This document shows, piece by piece, positions 53,640 through 63,986 of a stretch of 64,000 nucleotides of DNA. The stretch's first letter is position 1. Each line of letters opens with the position of its first letter. The stretch comes from Metaphire vulgaris (Eukaryota > Annelida > Clitellata > Crassiclitellata > Megascolecidae): contig CM030861.1 in assembly GCA_018105865.1 (NCBI GenBank), positions 2,365,484-2,429,483 on the forward strand, given 5' to 3'. The notes under the pieces are model-generated. The model made no database searches and was not told where the DNA came from. It was given only the letters and a program-made list of their open reading frames with translations. Position numbers and translations under genes: made by a program.

Positions 53640-54160
53640 ACGCCGCCCTTACTGAAAAAGCTTCTGCACCAGGCCGAGTTCGACCGATGTCTGCAGTCCA
53701 CAGAGTGTATTCGTGGTGTTTTCGACGACGAAGAAGGTCGCTTCCACTTTCTTCTCCTTGTACTGTACCGGTACTCGTAGGGTTCCGATCGGCTTGACCT
53801 GGCCTGCGACGGTGTGAAGCGTGGTTCTTGTGGTCTTGAGTTTCGGTTTTGTTCTGAGCTGATTGTAGACTCGATTCGGCATGACGTTGACTTCCGCGCC
53901 CGTGTCGATTTTACAGTTGACTTTCCTACCGGCGATCCTTATTGCTGTGTTCCAGCTTCTGTCGTCTGTTCCGCTGTCCAGGCTGGCGATGAACACTCTG
54001 TCGATCGCCGCGTCTGAATCCGAGTCGTAGTCTGATTCCTCTGCGACCGCGTTGATTTTCTTCCGCCTGTCGTCTTTTGGGGCTGTCCTCCGCTGTTTGA
54101 TGTCCGCTTCCTGCATTTTGCGATCATGTGGCCGGGTTTCTTGCAGAAGAAACACTCCAT
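53640..54160 (-). pseudogene. Gypsy-2 protease region
   Basis: The frame at 54,155-53,649 has a basic linker, an acidic DYDSDSD run and a retropepsin core CKIDTGAEVNVMP (D-T-G active site). It overlaps the zinc-knuckle frame upstream, so a programmed -1 shift is possible there. At its 3' end it stops before the RT, which lies in another frame. Confidence 0.75.
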
Positions 54161-55127
54161 TTTCTTCGCTGGGCAGATGTCGTCTCTGTTATGGGAGAAT
54201 ATGCAATTTGCGCAATCTCCCCCTCTCTGCAGTCTGGAGGCCGATGGTTGTCTGTCGGTCTTCTGACCGTCCCATTGCCGCGGTGGCCGTCTCGATTGCG
54301 GCTGGTTGATGGCGTTTACTGATGCTTCGCTGCTCACCATGCGGTCCATTTCTCTCTTGGCTACCTCGTCTGCCTTGAGGATGTGAATCATTTTCTTCCA
54401 GGGTCGGTGGTGATTCTTTGATGATTCTTTTCAGCACGTCTACATTGTCTATAGTGCTGAAAACGAGTTGTTCGAGCACTCGTCGGTCTTCGTCGGCGAA
54501 TGCGCACTTCTTTGCCGCCTCCTTTAGGCGTACCACGAAGTTGTCCAGGTCTTCACCGGATTCTCGTCTGATTTTCATGAACAGATAGCTGTTTACGAAC
54601 GGTGATTGATGTTGACCGAAGACTTGCCTTAGCGCTTTGATGACTGCCTCGAGATTCTTCGAATCCGCTTCGGACAGTCGTAGCTGGTAGAAGATGCGCC
54701 GAACTTTCTCTCCAGCTGTTGCCAGGAGCAGGTCCACTTGGACTTCTGGTTCCAGGTAGTAGCTCTGAGTAATTCTGAAGTACCTCAGGAATTCGCGTTC
54801 GAATTCCATCCATTCCTGTGTTTTGTCCCCGGTCAGGGATGGTTCCTTCGGTGGCTTGGAGGTCGCTGTTGACTTGCTTGTTGGAGCCGTCGCGGGCGGT
54901 CGCGGGATGATCAGCGGTTCGATCGTTCTTGGCGTCGACGTCGATGTCGATGTTGCAGCTGGTGCCGCCGCTTGAATCGCCGCCGTCGTCGATGTCGATG
55001 ACGCGGCTGGTGCCGCCGCTTGAATCGCCGCCGTCACTGATGCCGTCAGTGATGCCGTCAGGAGCGGTACGAGCCTTTCCATCAGCTCGCTCAGTGCCTC
55101 CGGTGAGAAGTTGGTCGACTGCGCCAT
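53940..55127 (-). pseudogene. gag: Gypsy-2 gag
   Basis: Starts with ATG at 55,127-55,125; its A is the last base of the 5' LTR, and TGGCGCAGTCG, the presumed primer-binding site, supplies the next codons. Ala/Thr/Ser repeats (AAAPAA...STSTT) are followed by a capsid-like region (WMEFEREFLRYFRI; SPFVNSYLFMKIRRESGE). At about 54,393 the frame changes and continues with a zinc-knuckle region (CANC; CFFCKKPGHMIAKC, a CCHC knuckle). Confidence 0.8.
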
Positions 55128-55523
55128 GTTATGTTCTCAGCGAGAAGAAGACGGATTCAGGAAAAGATATATAATCGTTTAATTAAGCAAAATGAAATAG
55201 AAACGTTTTACGATGAAAATATATAGAGATAATGTACAAGTCTTTGTTACGCACTCAAAGTTCGCTTGTGCTGCTCTCTCGAGAGTCTGTCGCTTACTGC
55301 CGTTGGGACGCCGCCCGGGCCTGCCCCTGAGCCGACGCCCCCCCCTCCCCGGCTCCCACGTCGCCTGCCTAGGCTATGTGCCTAGCAGTGAGGTATATAC
55401 ATATTTACATAACGCGTCCTACAGTTGTTTATGACTGGGCTTAGCGCCTGTCTTTAACGGTCGCCGGCCCTCGGTGACTCATCTCGTCACGATTCCCAAT
55501 TGTCTGTATCATATGATATCACA
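55127..55523 (-). repeat. Gypsy-2 5' LTR
   Basis: 397 bp, same ends as the other LTR; followed on the right by TTATT and the rest of the (ATT)n array. Confidence 0.93.
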
Positions 55524-55565
55524 TTATTATTATTATTATTATTATTATTGTTATTATTATTATTA
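55524..55565. repeat. (ATT)n microsatellite, right half
   Basis: Continuation of 50,308-50,371 beyond the Gypsy-2 insertion. Confidence 0.9.
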
Positions 55566-55669
55566 ATGTTTATTCATTATGCTAATTAATGCATTCCAAA
55601 GGCTACTATTTTGGACTTAGAGAATCCGATTTTCGTAATATGGATATAAGGGTAGATACAATGCCATTA

Positions 55670-57015
55670 TAATAATGTGATTTTAAGTGGTTTAGGAGGC
55701 TAAGTAAGCCTGTGTGAAAACCACTGATGTAACCATCTGCATTCAATAACCTAGTTTATCTAGATAGCCTTTGAATCCGTTCACTGTTTCTACTGTCACT
55801 CCCACCTCGTCCAAACTGTTCCATTTGTCCACAACCCTTGCACTAAAAAGTTTTTCTTTCTTGGACCAACCCTCTGCTTAAACATTTTGCACTTGTGGCC
55901 TCTTGTGCTGCTATAGTGTGCCAATGTAAAGAATCGATCATATGGCACATCTACTTTCCCAGTCATTATTTTGTATGTTTCTATCAAATCCCCTCTTTCT
56001 CTTCTCCTTTCTAATGTTGTCAGTCCACAATATTGAAGTCTTTTTCGTAGCTTAAATTATGGCACCCATTGACCATCTTCGTTGCTCGTCTTTGCACTTT
56101 TCTAAAAGTTCTATATCTTTTTCAAGAATGGATTCCAAGCCTGAACACAGTATTCCAGATGAGGCCTTACTAATGACTTATAAAGTTTAATGATTATCTC
56201 TTTGTCACGACTCACAATTGTCCTTTTCACCATTCCCAACATTTGGTTTCCCTTTTTGCTGCCTCCATGCATTGGTGAGATGGATTCATACTTCTATGGG
56301 TGATTATCCCCAAGTCTCTTTCTTTTTCTGTTGTGGTTAGAACCTTCCCCTAAAGAATATTCATTACCATTATTAGACTTCCCAACATACATTACAGAAC
56401 ATTTATCAATATTGAAAAGCATCTGCCAGTCCACAGACCACTGAAACAATTTCCTTAGATCTTCTTGTAAAATTTTTGCATCATCCTCCGAGTCTATATT
56501 TCTGCATAACTTTGTGTCATCGGCAAACTTTGAAATTTTGGACAGTAATCCTTCATCGATATCATTTATATATATTAGAAAAAGCAATGGCCCAAGCACT
56601 GAGCCTGAGGCACTCCACTGATAACTCTTGCCCATTGCGAATGGCCTCCCCCTAATGCCAACCTTCTGTCTTCTTCCCTTCAACCAATTTTCAATCCATC
56701 TGAGAATATTGCCCCTTATTCCACAGGACTTCAGTTTGGCAGCCAGCCTTATATGGGGTACTTTATCAAAAGCTTTGGCAAAATCTAAATATATTATGTC
56801 TACTCCCTTGCCCTTGTCTAGCTTATCAAAAACCTCCTCCAGAAAGTCCAACAGGTTGGTCAGGCATGAACGCCCCTTTGTAAATCCATGCTGACTATCT
56901 TTAACAATTTTATGCCTAGTCAAATGTTCCAAAATGCTTTCTTTCAGTATTTTTTCCATAACTTTACCGATTACAGATGTTAGGCTCACTATACAGATGT
57001 TAGGCTCACTAAGAG
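55670..57015 (-). mobile_element. CR1/jockey-like LINE, 5'-truncated, decayed
   Basis: Reverse-transcriptase core on the minus strand: SLTSVIGKVMEKI, QHGFTKGRSCLTNLLDFLE, YLDFAKAFDKVPH, GPLLFLIYINDI and catalytic FADDTKL. Then come the thumb region and the C-terminal LVRPHLEYC-like and VDKWNSLD-like stretches down to about 55,740. The 3' region ends 'cacttaaaatcacattatt'. In-frame stops and shifts below 56,290, plus an S-A-S-G-S-V-L change at the normally conserved PQGSVLGP motif, show decay. The endonuclease part is missing. Confidence 0.88.
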
Positions 57016-57041
57016 GCTCACTCATTAAGTTGGGTACATCC

Positions 57042-57172
57042 ATATAGTACATATGCACTGAGGAGGAGGGGTTGGATTTAGGAGATGTGGAGATGTTGCG
57101 TATGTACGGTGTGTAAACGTAGGTGAGGGGTTTGAAAATGTGCAGTTTTGTATGCATACTATAAGGATGAGC
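57042..57172. mobile_element. 'GGGTACATCC' MITE, uninterrupted copy
   Basis: Ends GGGTACATCCATATAGTA and 'ataaggatgagccc'. It serves as the empty-site reference for the two nested insertions in copy A. Confidence 0.75.
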
Positions 57173-57312
57173 CCTTTCAGAACTAGTAAAATAATACAAA
57201 ATTGCAGCTTTAGGCCTACATTAACTTAAATGGATTCTTAAAACTGTAACATGTACTTTCTCAGTTTTTTGTCTAACTCAGATTTTTCATTAGTATCTCA
57301 ACATTAAGAGAG

Positions 57313-57588
57313 CAGAGGTTCCCAAACTTTTTTGATCGCGGACCCCTATATTTTGTTCCCAGCTAAGCTTGCGCACCAAGGGACAAGGAATTTAACAAGG
57401 GAAAAGAAAAAAGATTATTATCATCCTTCCTAAATGTAATGACAAGCAAAAAGCAAAAAAGGTCATCTGGGTTAGGGTTAGGCCTAATCCTAACCCTAAC
57501 CCTAAATATTTTGGGAAGCTCTCGCGGACCCCCGCCATATCCTCCGCGGACCCTCTCCGGTTCGCGGACCACAGTTTGGGAACCGCTG
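57313..57588. mobile_element. hAT-type MITE, CAGAGGTTCCCAAACT ends
   Basis: Ends CAGAGGTTCCCAAACT and CAGTTTGGGAACCGCTG with 'cgcggaccc' blocks near both. Absent from copy A at 8,055. Target duplication imperfect. Contains a TGACAAGC...AAAAAAGGTCA module (57,440-57,465) and a TTAGGG/CCCTAA palindromic block. Confidence 0.8.
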
Positions 57589-57619
57589 TGGTAGAGAAAT
57601 ATGCTCGTCATTCCACATT

Positions 57620-57873
57620 TATTTGCGGCTTCTTATGAATGTTAAAACTTAAAATATATGTACACTGTACAGCGCCCTAAGCTTGACGTCTTTGGCAGAC
57701 GCCATGCGTACGGCGCTATATATTATTGTCAGACAATTTGCTATAGCGCTGTAGGTGAGCGAATGGCACAAAACAAGGGTGCTTTGACAACTAATTACTC
57801 GTAACTGAGCTTAAATAAATGCGTTTTCAAGTTAGTAATAAACGTCGCGGCAGCGTTCGCATATAAATTGTAT

Positions 57874-57904
<31 letters not shown>

Positions 57905-57905
57905 C

Positions 57906-57973
<68 letters not shown>

Positions 57974-57975
57974 TG
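57620..57975 (-). mobile_element. LINE 3' end with (GAT)n(AAT)n
   Basis: Minus-strand frame ends FITNLKTHLFKLSYE, a LINE ORF2 C-terminus. A (GAT)9 and (AAT)n array adjoins at 57,873-57,973. Not present at the matching place in copy A. Confidence 0.55.
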
Positions 57976-58214
57976 TTTTTCTTCTTTTTATCATGCACAT
58001 TTAACTGTAGGCCTACTAAATCCAGTTCAAAATCGAACTAGGCAGCAAATTTAGTTTCCATTGCCTATTGATTGACATGTGTGTGTGTGTGTGTGCATGT
58101 GTACTTGTGTAGGCCTAATAATATTTGTGACTAGATTTTTCGTAATCTCCATTTGCTACTCTAGTATAGGCCAATCCCTTCAGCTTTCGTTTCTTGAATT
58201 CTTCATTGGTTTTA

Positions 58215-58540
58215 TTTACAGACTTGAACTTTGGAACTATATCCCAGCTTCTCTCCACAAACTTGGACACTTTCAAACAATAAAATCTGAATCCTCACTT
58301 CCTATAATTCCTGCCATATCTCCTCAAGTCTTCAGATCTAAGCTTTATAATCCTTCCTTTTTCTGAAATCATTTCCTCCATAGCTGTGACAACCTGCTTT
58401 GGATATTGACTATTGCTTGACTGATCTTTCACCTTTCCCATAGCTATTTTAAGAAAAGCTGAGCGCCTATGAATAAGCATCTACTGTTGTGCTGCTTCAA
58501 AGCGCTATATAAATCCACGAGATTTTACTTACTTACGTGT
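58215..58540 (+). mobile_element. LINE 3' end (L2-like), TTAC tail
   Basis: Frame LWNYIPASLHKLGHFQTIK followed by a 3' region ending 'aatccacgagattttactta'. Absent from copy A. Confidence 0.7.
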
Positions 58541-58840
58541 CACGGATATTGTATTGAATGATGATTTCTTAATAGTCGCCTGGTGGCGCTTCATGCACTG
58601 CGCGCGGATCTCTTGGAGGTCATCGGTAGACTTTGTTTTATGGATCGTTGAAATTTTTCGGCGTTTATTTTATTTAATTTTGGAATTAATCTTAAGATAA
58701 ATTTTGCGATTCGCTTTACGCTCGGCGAATGGAATCAATTGGTTTTATGCGGTTGACTATTGACGAAAGCATGATTTAATTTTCTGCTTATAGCCGAAAA
58801 TGGGAGCAGTCGGGAGCATATTGAGTAAATCGTGGTGCTA

Positions 58841-58998
58841 CATAAGTAAGTAAAATCTCGTGATTTCTATAGCGCCTTGCAAAGTAGTACAACAGTAGTT
58901 GCTTATTCTTAGGCGTTCAGCCTTTCTTAAAGTAGCTATGGGGAAGGTATATGATCAGCCAGGCAATAGTCAACATCCAAAGGGCAGTGAGGCTAGTT
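58841..58998 (-). mobile_element. LINE-derived 3' end, inverted
   Basis: 'gtaagtaaaatctcgtgatt' to 'gggcagtgaggctag'. The matching place in copy A (near 8,935) lacks it. Confidence 0.7.
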
Positions 58999-59146
58999 TC
59001 TACCTCAGATTTTAATTCTGTTTTGTACACGATTGAAAGAAGTTCAGACTTCAGAGTTTCATCAGAGTCAGAATTTAAGGGCAATTAGTCGACGGCGAGG
59101 AGAATTTATTCGTCCTAAGAATTTGCAGGCACTAGAATTTCCGTTT

Positions 59147-59308
59147 CGGCTGTCCATTAATTATGTCAACAATTTTTGGCCTACTTTTATCATTTGTAAA
59201 AAATGAAATTGTTGATGTCAACTTCTCTTGACCCCCATCTTCGCTGTCAACAACTGTCAAACTTTTTCAAACCCCTCTAATTTGTTGACGTAATTAATGG
59301 ACAGCCTC
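59147..59308. mobile_element. 162-bp MITE, GGCTGTCCATTAATTA ends, TSD TTT
   Basis: Inverted ends of about 25 bp, flanked by TTT on both sides; copy A shows the empty site at about 9,083. The interior is an internally deleted, inverted relative of 7,179-7,605. Confidence 0.85.
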
Positions 59309-59530
59309 TTTGTGTTAAAGATTTGACCCACATTACAATTTCTCCAACACAATTATCTTTATATTGTTTTCAACACTGACTTAAATCCCTGAAAAACACT
59401 TTTTTTATTTAAATCGACTTTATTTTTTGGTTTTTATTACAATGACAGACGACTTTTATGGAAATGTTAGTGATTTTATTTTTATGCAGTTATTTTTTTT
59501 AAGGTTAAAGCACCAAGGTACCCCAAGAAG

Positions 59531-62473
59531 ATGACTGTGCTTGACAAGCGCGTCACTGATGCTGCGTATGAAGCATTGTTGAAATTTCAAGAGCGTGGAT
59601 TCCTGTGTGACACGGTGCTTGTGGCTAGATGCGGTGGAGAGGTGAAGGCCCACGCAGTTCTTCTCGCTGCAGTGAGTCCGATCTTCTTGGCTGCTCTCCA
59701 GATATCGACGACAGGACCGCACCGGTTCTGTTTTCCAGAAGTTGAGCTCGACGTTTTGCAGATTGCCGTTTATTTCATTTACACGGGTAAACTGCGCCTT
59801 CCCACCATCTACTCGCAGATGGATAAGCTGTCTTTGCTGCTTAGCAGTTTGGCTGATCTTGGTATTGACTTGGAAAAGCTTCATGGGAGTGAGATGACCT
59901 TTGTGAGGTTTGTCATGAATTTTTGTTCAAGGCTATCAAGGCTACTTTTGTGTTAGTCTATACACACACGCGTGTGCGCATAACCACACATACACACTCA
60001 CTTGAGAAGTAAGAAGTACTCCACAGCCCTGGAATAATAGTACTGAATATTGTTTAAATGTGATATTCACTGGAAAAGATTTGGAATTCAAAAGCTTTGG
60101 ATGCTGAAACATTAAAAAAAATTGAGCACAGAAATCAAAAGCAGGCAAATTTGCATTGCCAAAATATTTCGTGTTTATCATGAACTTGATCAACAGACCT
60201 TTTGTGTTTTGCCATTTTTTAATATCGATGTTCTTCCAAATTTTATTTTTATCGTCAGAATATGAACAAGAAATGCTAAGCACTGATTAGATGCAAGTCA
60301 CTTCAAATACAACCAATTAATTGAAGTTTATATTTACATGCATTAAATATTTTCACTTGATTTTTTGATGGATGTTATGTTTCTGTGTCATTTTTGATGA
60401 TGGTTTAGTCTTTACATTTTATTTATATTATGTCATCAGGCAAAGCTTAAGTTTTAATTGTTTCATATTGGAATTACCAGTACAGTTATTGCAATCACTA
60501 TTTTGCATATTCAAGGCTATTATTGCAACTCTTGACTGTGAGTGTGTCTTATGTGATTCAGTGTTTGATTGAAGTTGAATTTTTAATACAAGGCTAGTTT
60601 TAGACAGTTCATCATTAGAAATTATTTTCTTTTGATGAGGTTCTTTAAATGATTTTTTTTATTTATGCTTAGAAAGGTGAAACTTCCCACTGCGCCAAAA
60701 TCGACCGAATGTCTTGTGCCAGATCTTGAACACAATTATCACAAGACGAAGACTAAAGAAGGAGGTCGTAAAAAAGTGCCTGACTTAGAAGACTCGTTTC
60801 CCAATTCATTGAATGCTTCTGCCGATAAGAGCAATGGGATGAATTCTCTTCGAAACATTGCCAATGTTTTAAGTTCGGGATTGACCAAAGGCATGTCCAC
60901 TTCGATTGTGAAACCACTTGACAGCGTTCTTAAGGATTCTTCCGATGCGGCTGCTGTGACTGATATGCAACCTGGTTTATTGAAGACAGGGTTGGACCAG
61001 AGTGTGGGACAGATTTTGGTTTTAGACTCGGACAAGACCAATTTCTCGAATACAGTTGGAAAAAATGGAACGGTCAGCGACGGACGAGAAATCTTCAACT
61101 ATGTCGACGTGTGTGCGGAGCAATTGCCTACAGTGGCTTTGGAGCACAACAATAAGGCACACATGTATGTTTGTGACTTTTGTGAGGGACCATCGAAGAA
61201 AGAATTCAGAGATGAATTTGGTCTGTCATGGCATAAAATAAAGTTTCACTGGGACAAATGTCTTAATTGTTCGTTCTGCAGCAGGCGTTTTGGATCAGAG
61301 AGCGGCCTCACGGTTCACATGCGCCGTCATCTGGTATTTCGCAAGAGGATAAGACACAAGAACTACCGATGCGATGAGTGTGGCGTTCTAGTCGAGTCGG
61401 CGGCGAAACTGGGAATTCACAAGTTGAAGCACTCTGGGGAAAAGCCGCACGAGTGCACGGATTGCGGAAAGCGTTTCACCAAGCAGAGCAATCTGGAGCG
61501 ACATCAGATGCTGCACACTGGGTATCGTCCATTCCTTTGCGACTTCTGCGGGAAGGGATTTGTGCAGAAGTGGTCGCTCGTGGAGCACGTGAGCTTGCAT
61601 CACAAAGATGAACAAGAGGTCGATTGTTCTCTCTGCAACTGTAAGCTTAAGAACAAAGTGGCGATGGAGAAGCATGCTTTGGAAGTCCACCAGCTGAGTG
61701 ATATGACGGGACTGGACAAGTTGATCAAGAAGCCTGAACTGCATCTTTGTGACTTGTGCGGAAAGAATTTTATATCGGCAACAAAGTTGGAAAACCACAT
61801 CAAGGCTCACGGCAACAAACCCACTGATTGTGGAACCTGTGGAAAGAAGTTTTCGACTTTCAACGCTCTTCGATATCACATGAAGCTTCACACTGGCGAA
61901 AGACCTTTTGTCTGTGAGATCTGCCAGAAGGGATTTATCCAGAAGACTTCTCTCACTAACCACATGGTCCTTCATTCTGGAGACAAACCCTTTTTCTGCA
62001 CTGCTTGTTCAAAGGCGTTTACCAGCAAAGGCCAACTGAAACAGCACATGCTCATGCATACCGGAGAGAATCCGTATAAATGTACTACGTGCAATAAGCA
62101 GTTTACTTACAAGTCGCGCCTGACACTTCACAATCGAACTCACACTGGTGACAAGCCTTACAAGTGCACGACATGTGGAACTTCCTACGCCCAGATAGAT
62201 CATCTCAAAAGACACATGCGAACCCACACCGGAGAGAAACCATTCGTTTGTGAGATCTGCGGAAAAAGCTACAAGAACAAGGTTGATCTGCGATCTCATT
62301 ACACTCGTTTCCACAAAGTTGACGTGAAAAAGGTGACTTTGAATTCGCGATCACAGTACTTTTTCAGGCTGGATCAGAAAGTTGACTCCCCCAGTTCAGC
62401 TGATGACAACTCTACCAGTAATCTTGAAGAAGAATTTACAATATGTGAAATAAAATCCGAAATGTCCAAATGA
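59531..62473 (+). CDS. ZBTB transcription factor copy B, intact (BTB + 13 C2H2 fingers)
   Basis: Exon 1 59,531-59,907 (377 nt, GTGAG|GTTTGT donor) and exon 2 60,673-62,473 (1,801 nt, after 'atgcttag') join in phase 2 to give 725 codons. The BTB domain (residues ~5-115) is followed by a Ser/Lys-rich linker (~126-285). Thirteen C2H2 fingers lie at ~285-660, most with F-x5-L-x2-H cores and several TGEKP-type linkers. The tail is acidic (NLEEEFTICEIKSEMSK). The start is the AUG in MTVLDKRVTD; an acceptor-like 'ttttttttaag' just before it suggests a 5' non-coding exon. It is presumably a nuclear sequence-specific regulator; the target is unknown. It differs from copy A chiefly in finger recognition helices and has no frameshifts. 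Confidence 0.92.
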
Positions 62474-63624
62474 AATGTTATATTTCAGACTTTTCTTGGA
62501 TTAATGTTATATAAGTTTTTGTAAAGCGGACTTTTTGCAGATTTATGGACTGCGTTAAGTTGTTTGAGTCCCTGGAACTTTGATTGCTGTTATTGATGTA
62601 ATGTTACGACAGTACTACTATGGAAATTCATATGTATTCTTAAAAGCAGTTACAGTATATTGACTTTTTGTATTTTATTCACAAGCCAACACTTAGGTAC
62701 AGGTATGCCTTTAGCCCGTTAGTGTGGATGGCACAAATGCGTGGCGGGAAAAGGGAAAAGGTGGTAATGGCCTTCCCTGCATCACAGTTTCCAGCTAAAA
62801 ATTGACAAACATTTGTAAAGATAAATGAGAGAGCATTCGTGTGATATTTGTTTTAAGCCAGTTGACTGTAGTCATTTTTTATTGACATCTGATTATGTGC
62901 TAATGATAATAATATGTGTAGCTACTACTGTAGCATATGGTATCTAATGATGTACTGTACATCTAATGATGTACAGTTATTTAGAATGCCATACTGTACA
63001 ATCTTTCACAACAGCAAATACAGACTCATGAAAGACCTTTGCTCATAGCTACTTATATTTAATATCTTGGTTACAAAAAAGTCAAAGTCCTTCCCGAGCA
63101 TGACGGGCTCTTTGGTTACATTGTATTTACTGTAAATATAATAGGCCCGCTTTGATGTGTAAAATAGCGCTGACGACTAAAGACCTATTAGAATTTTTGT
63201 TTGTTTGTTGTTTGTTAGATATTTTAGGTTTTGACTTGGGCGTACATTTGCTTGAATTTTCATTGTATGCGATTGCGAAGTACCGGTAGGTTAGATCATA
63301 ATCCTACAATGAAACAAATGCAATTTGCAGTATACTGTACATTGTACAATGCCAAACAGCACATAAAATTAAATTCTTATTAATTTCGTGTGCTGTAATG
63401 ACTATGTATGTATATTTAGGTATAAACCAATCTAGCATAAACTTGCCTAATCTAATATCCCATTGAACTTAATTTGTTCATTGTACAATGTACAGTGTTC
63501 AGAACATTTAAAACAATAAAAATCACGAAACAGAAAATAGTGAAATTCAATCGATTAAGTCATAAGGGGCACATTAATCAAATGAAAACGTTACCAATGG
63601 CAAGTAAACCCATTTGTACTGTAC
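62474..63624. other. ZBTB copy B 3' flank
   Basis: Matches 12,249-13,370 with small indels (for example a local 'gtactgtacatctaatgat' duplication near 62,950). No further gene is seen. Confidence 0.5.
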
Positions 63625-63626
63625 AG

Positions 63627-63665
63627 GGTGTCTACGAAAAAAACCCAGCAGGAAAACTTTGATTT
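63627..63665. mobile_element. MITE end 'ACAGGGTGTCTACG'
   Basis: CAGGGTGTCTAC followed by an A-rich 'aaaacccagcaggaaaac' stretch is a common left end of short DNA transposons. The other end was not found. Confidence 0.4.
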
Positions 63666-63760
63666 CTTAAAAGTTCCTAAATATAATATGTCCAGACGCG
63701 CCCAAACCTGTCTTCAAGACTACATGCCTAGCATGTATTGTTGCTATGGTTACGCAGTCC

Positions 63761-63768
63761 TATATAAA
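63761..63768 (+). promoter_or_regulatory. TATA box
   Basis: TATATAAA lies 118 bp upstream of the ATG at 63,879. About 30 bp further on, 'gcagctgcagtctttc' could hold the start site. Confidence 0.5.
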
Positions 63769-63878
63769 TACCAAGCAGCACTAGGAAGCAGCTGCAGTCT
63801 TTCTATCTGATGAGATATAACTGTTTAGTTAAAGGCTGTGAATTGAATATATTAACTAATTTAATTAAAGTTTCTGAA

Positions 63879-63986
63879 ATGTCGCGTCGATGTCGCAATA
63901 GCAGTGACACGTTCTGCTACATCTGTGGAGAGTACGTTGAAATCACAGAAGCGGAGTATGACAGCAATCATAAAGAAAGGATATGA
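63879..63986 (+). CDS. 5' end of a 'CYICGEY' zinc-binding gene, frame-broken at the edge
   Basis: The start MSRRCRNSSDTFCYICGEY resembles a widespread invertebrate family whose members begin the same way, with a Cys-rich segment. The annotated frame stops after 35 codons. The next frame continues with a KKGYDYELL-like stretch, as expected for the family, so a base is probably gained or lost near 63,965. The window ends before the rest. The family function is not known to me; many members are multicopy and may be element-borne. Confidence 0.5.
   Translation: MSRRCRNSSDTFCYICGEYVEITEAEYDSNHKERI

Larger units (their letters stand above)
50372..55523 (-). mobile_element. Ty3/Gypsy retroelement (Gypsy-2), frame-disrupted
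   Basis: Minus-strand element of 5,152 bp: LTRs at 55,127-55,523 (5') and 50,372-50,770 (3'), TG...CA ended, differing by two one- or two-base indels only. The flanks are TTATT on both sides, within an (ATT)n array. The polypurine tract GGGGGGAGG directly precedes the 3' LTR. Gag, protease, RT, RNase H and integrase are all recognisable, but the frame changes at about 54,393, between 54,130 and 53,940, at about 53,600 and at about 51,295. No envelope. It belongs with K02A2.6-like Gypsy elements by RT and integrase motifs. Confidence 0.92.
57028..63610. repeat. Segmental duplication, copy B
   Basis: Second copy of 7,149-13,370, direct orientation, about 50 kb away. It carries its own insertions (57,313-57,588, about 57,617-57,975, 58,215-58,540, 58,845-58,996, 59,147-59,308) and lacks those of copy A. 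Confidence 0.9.
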
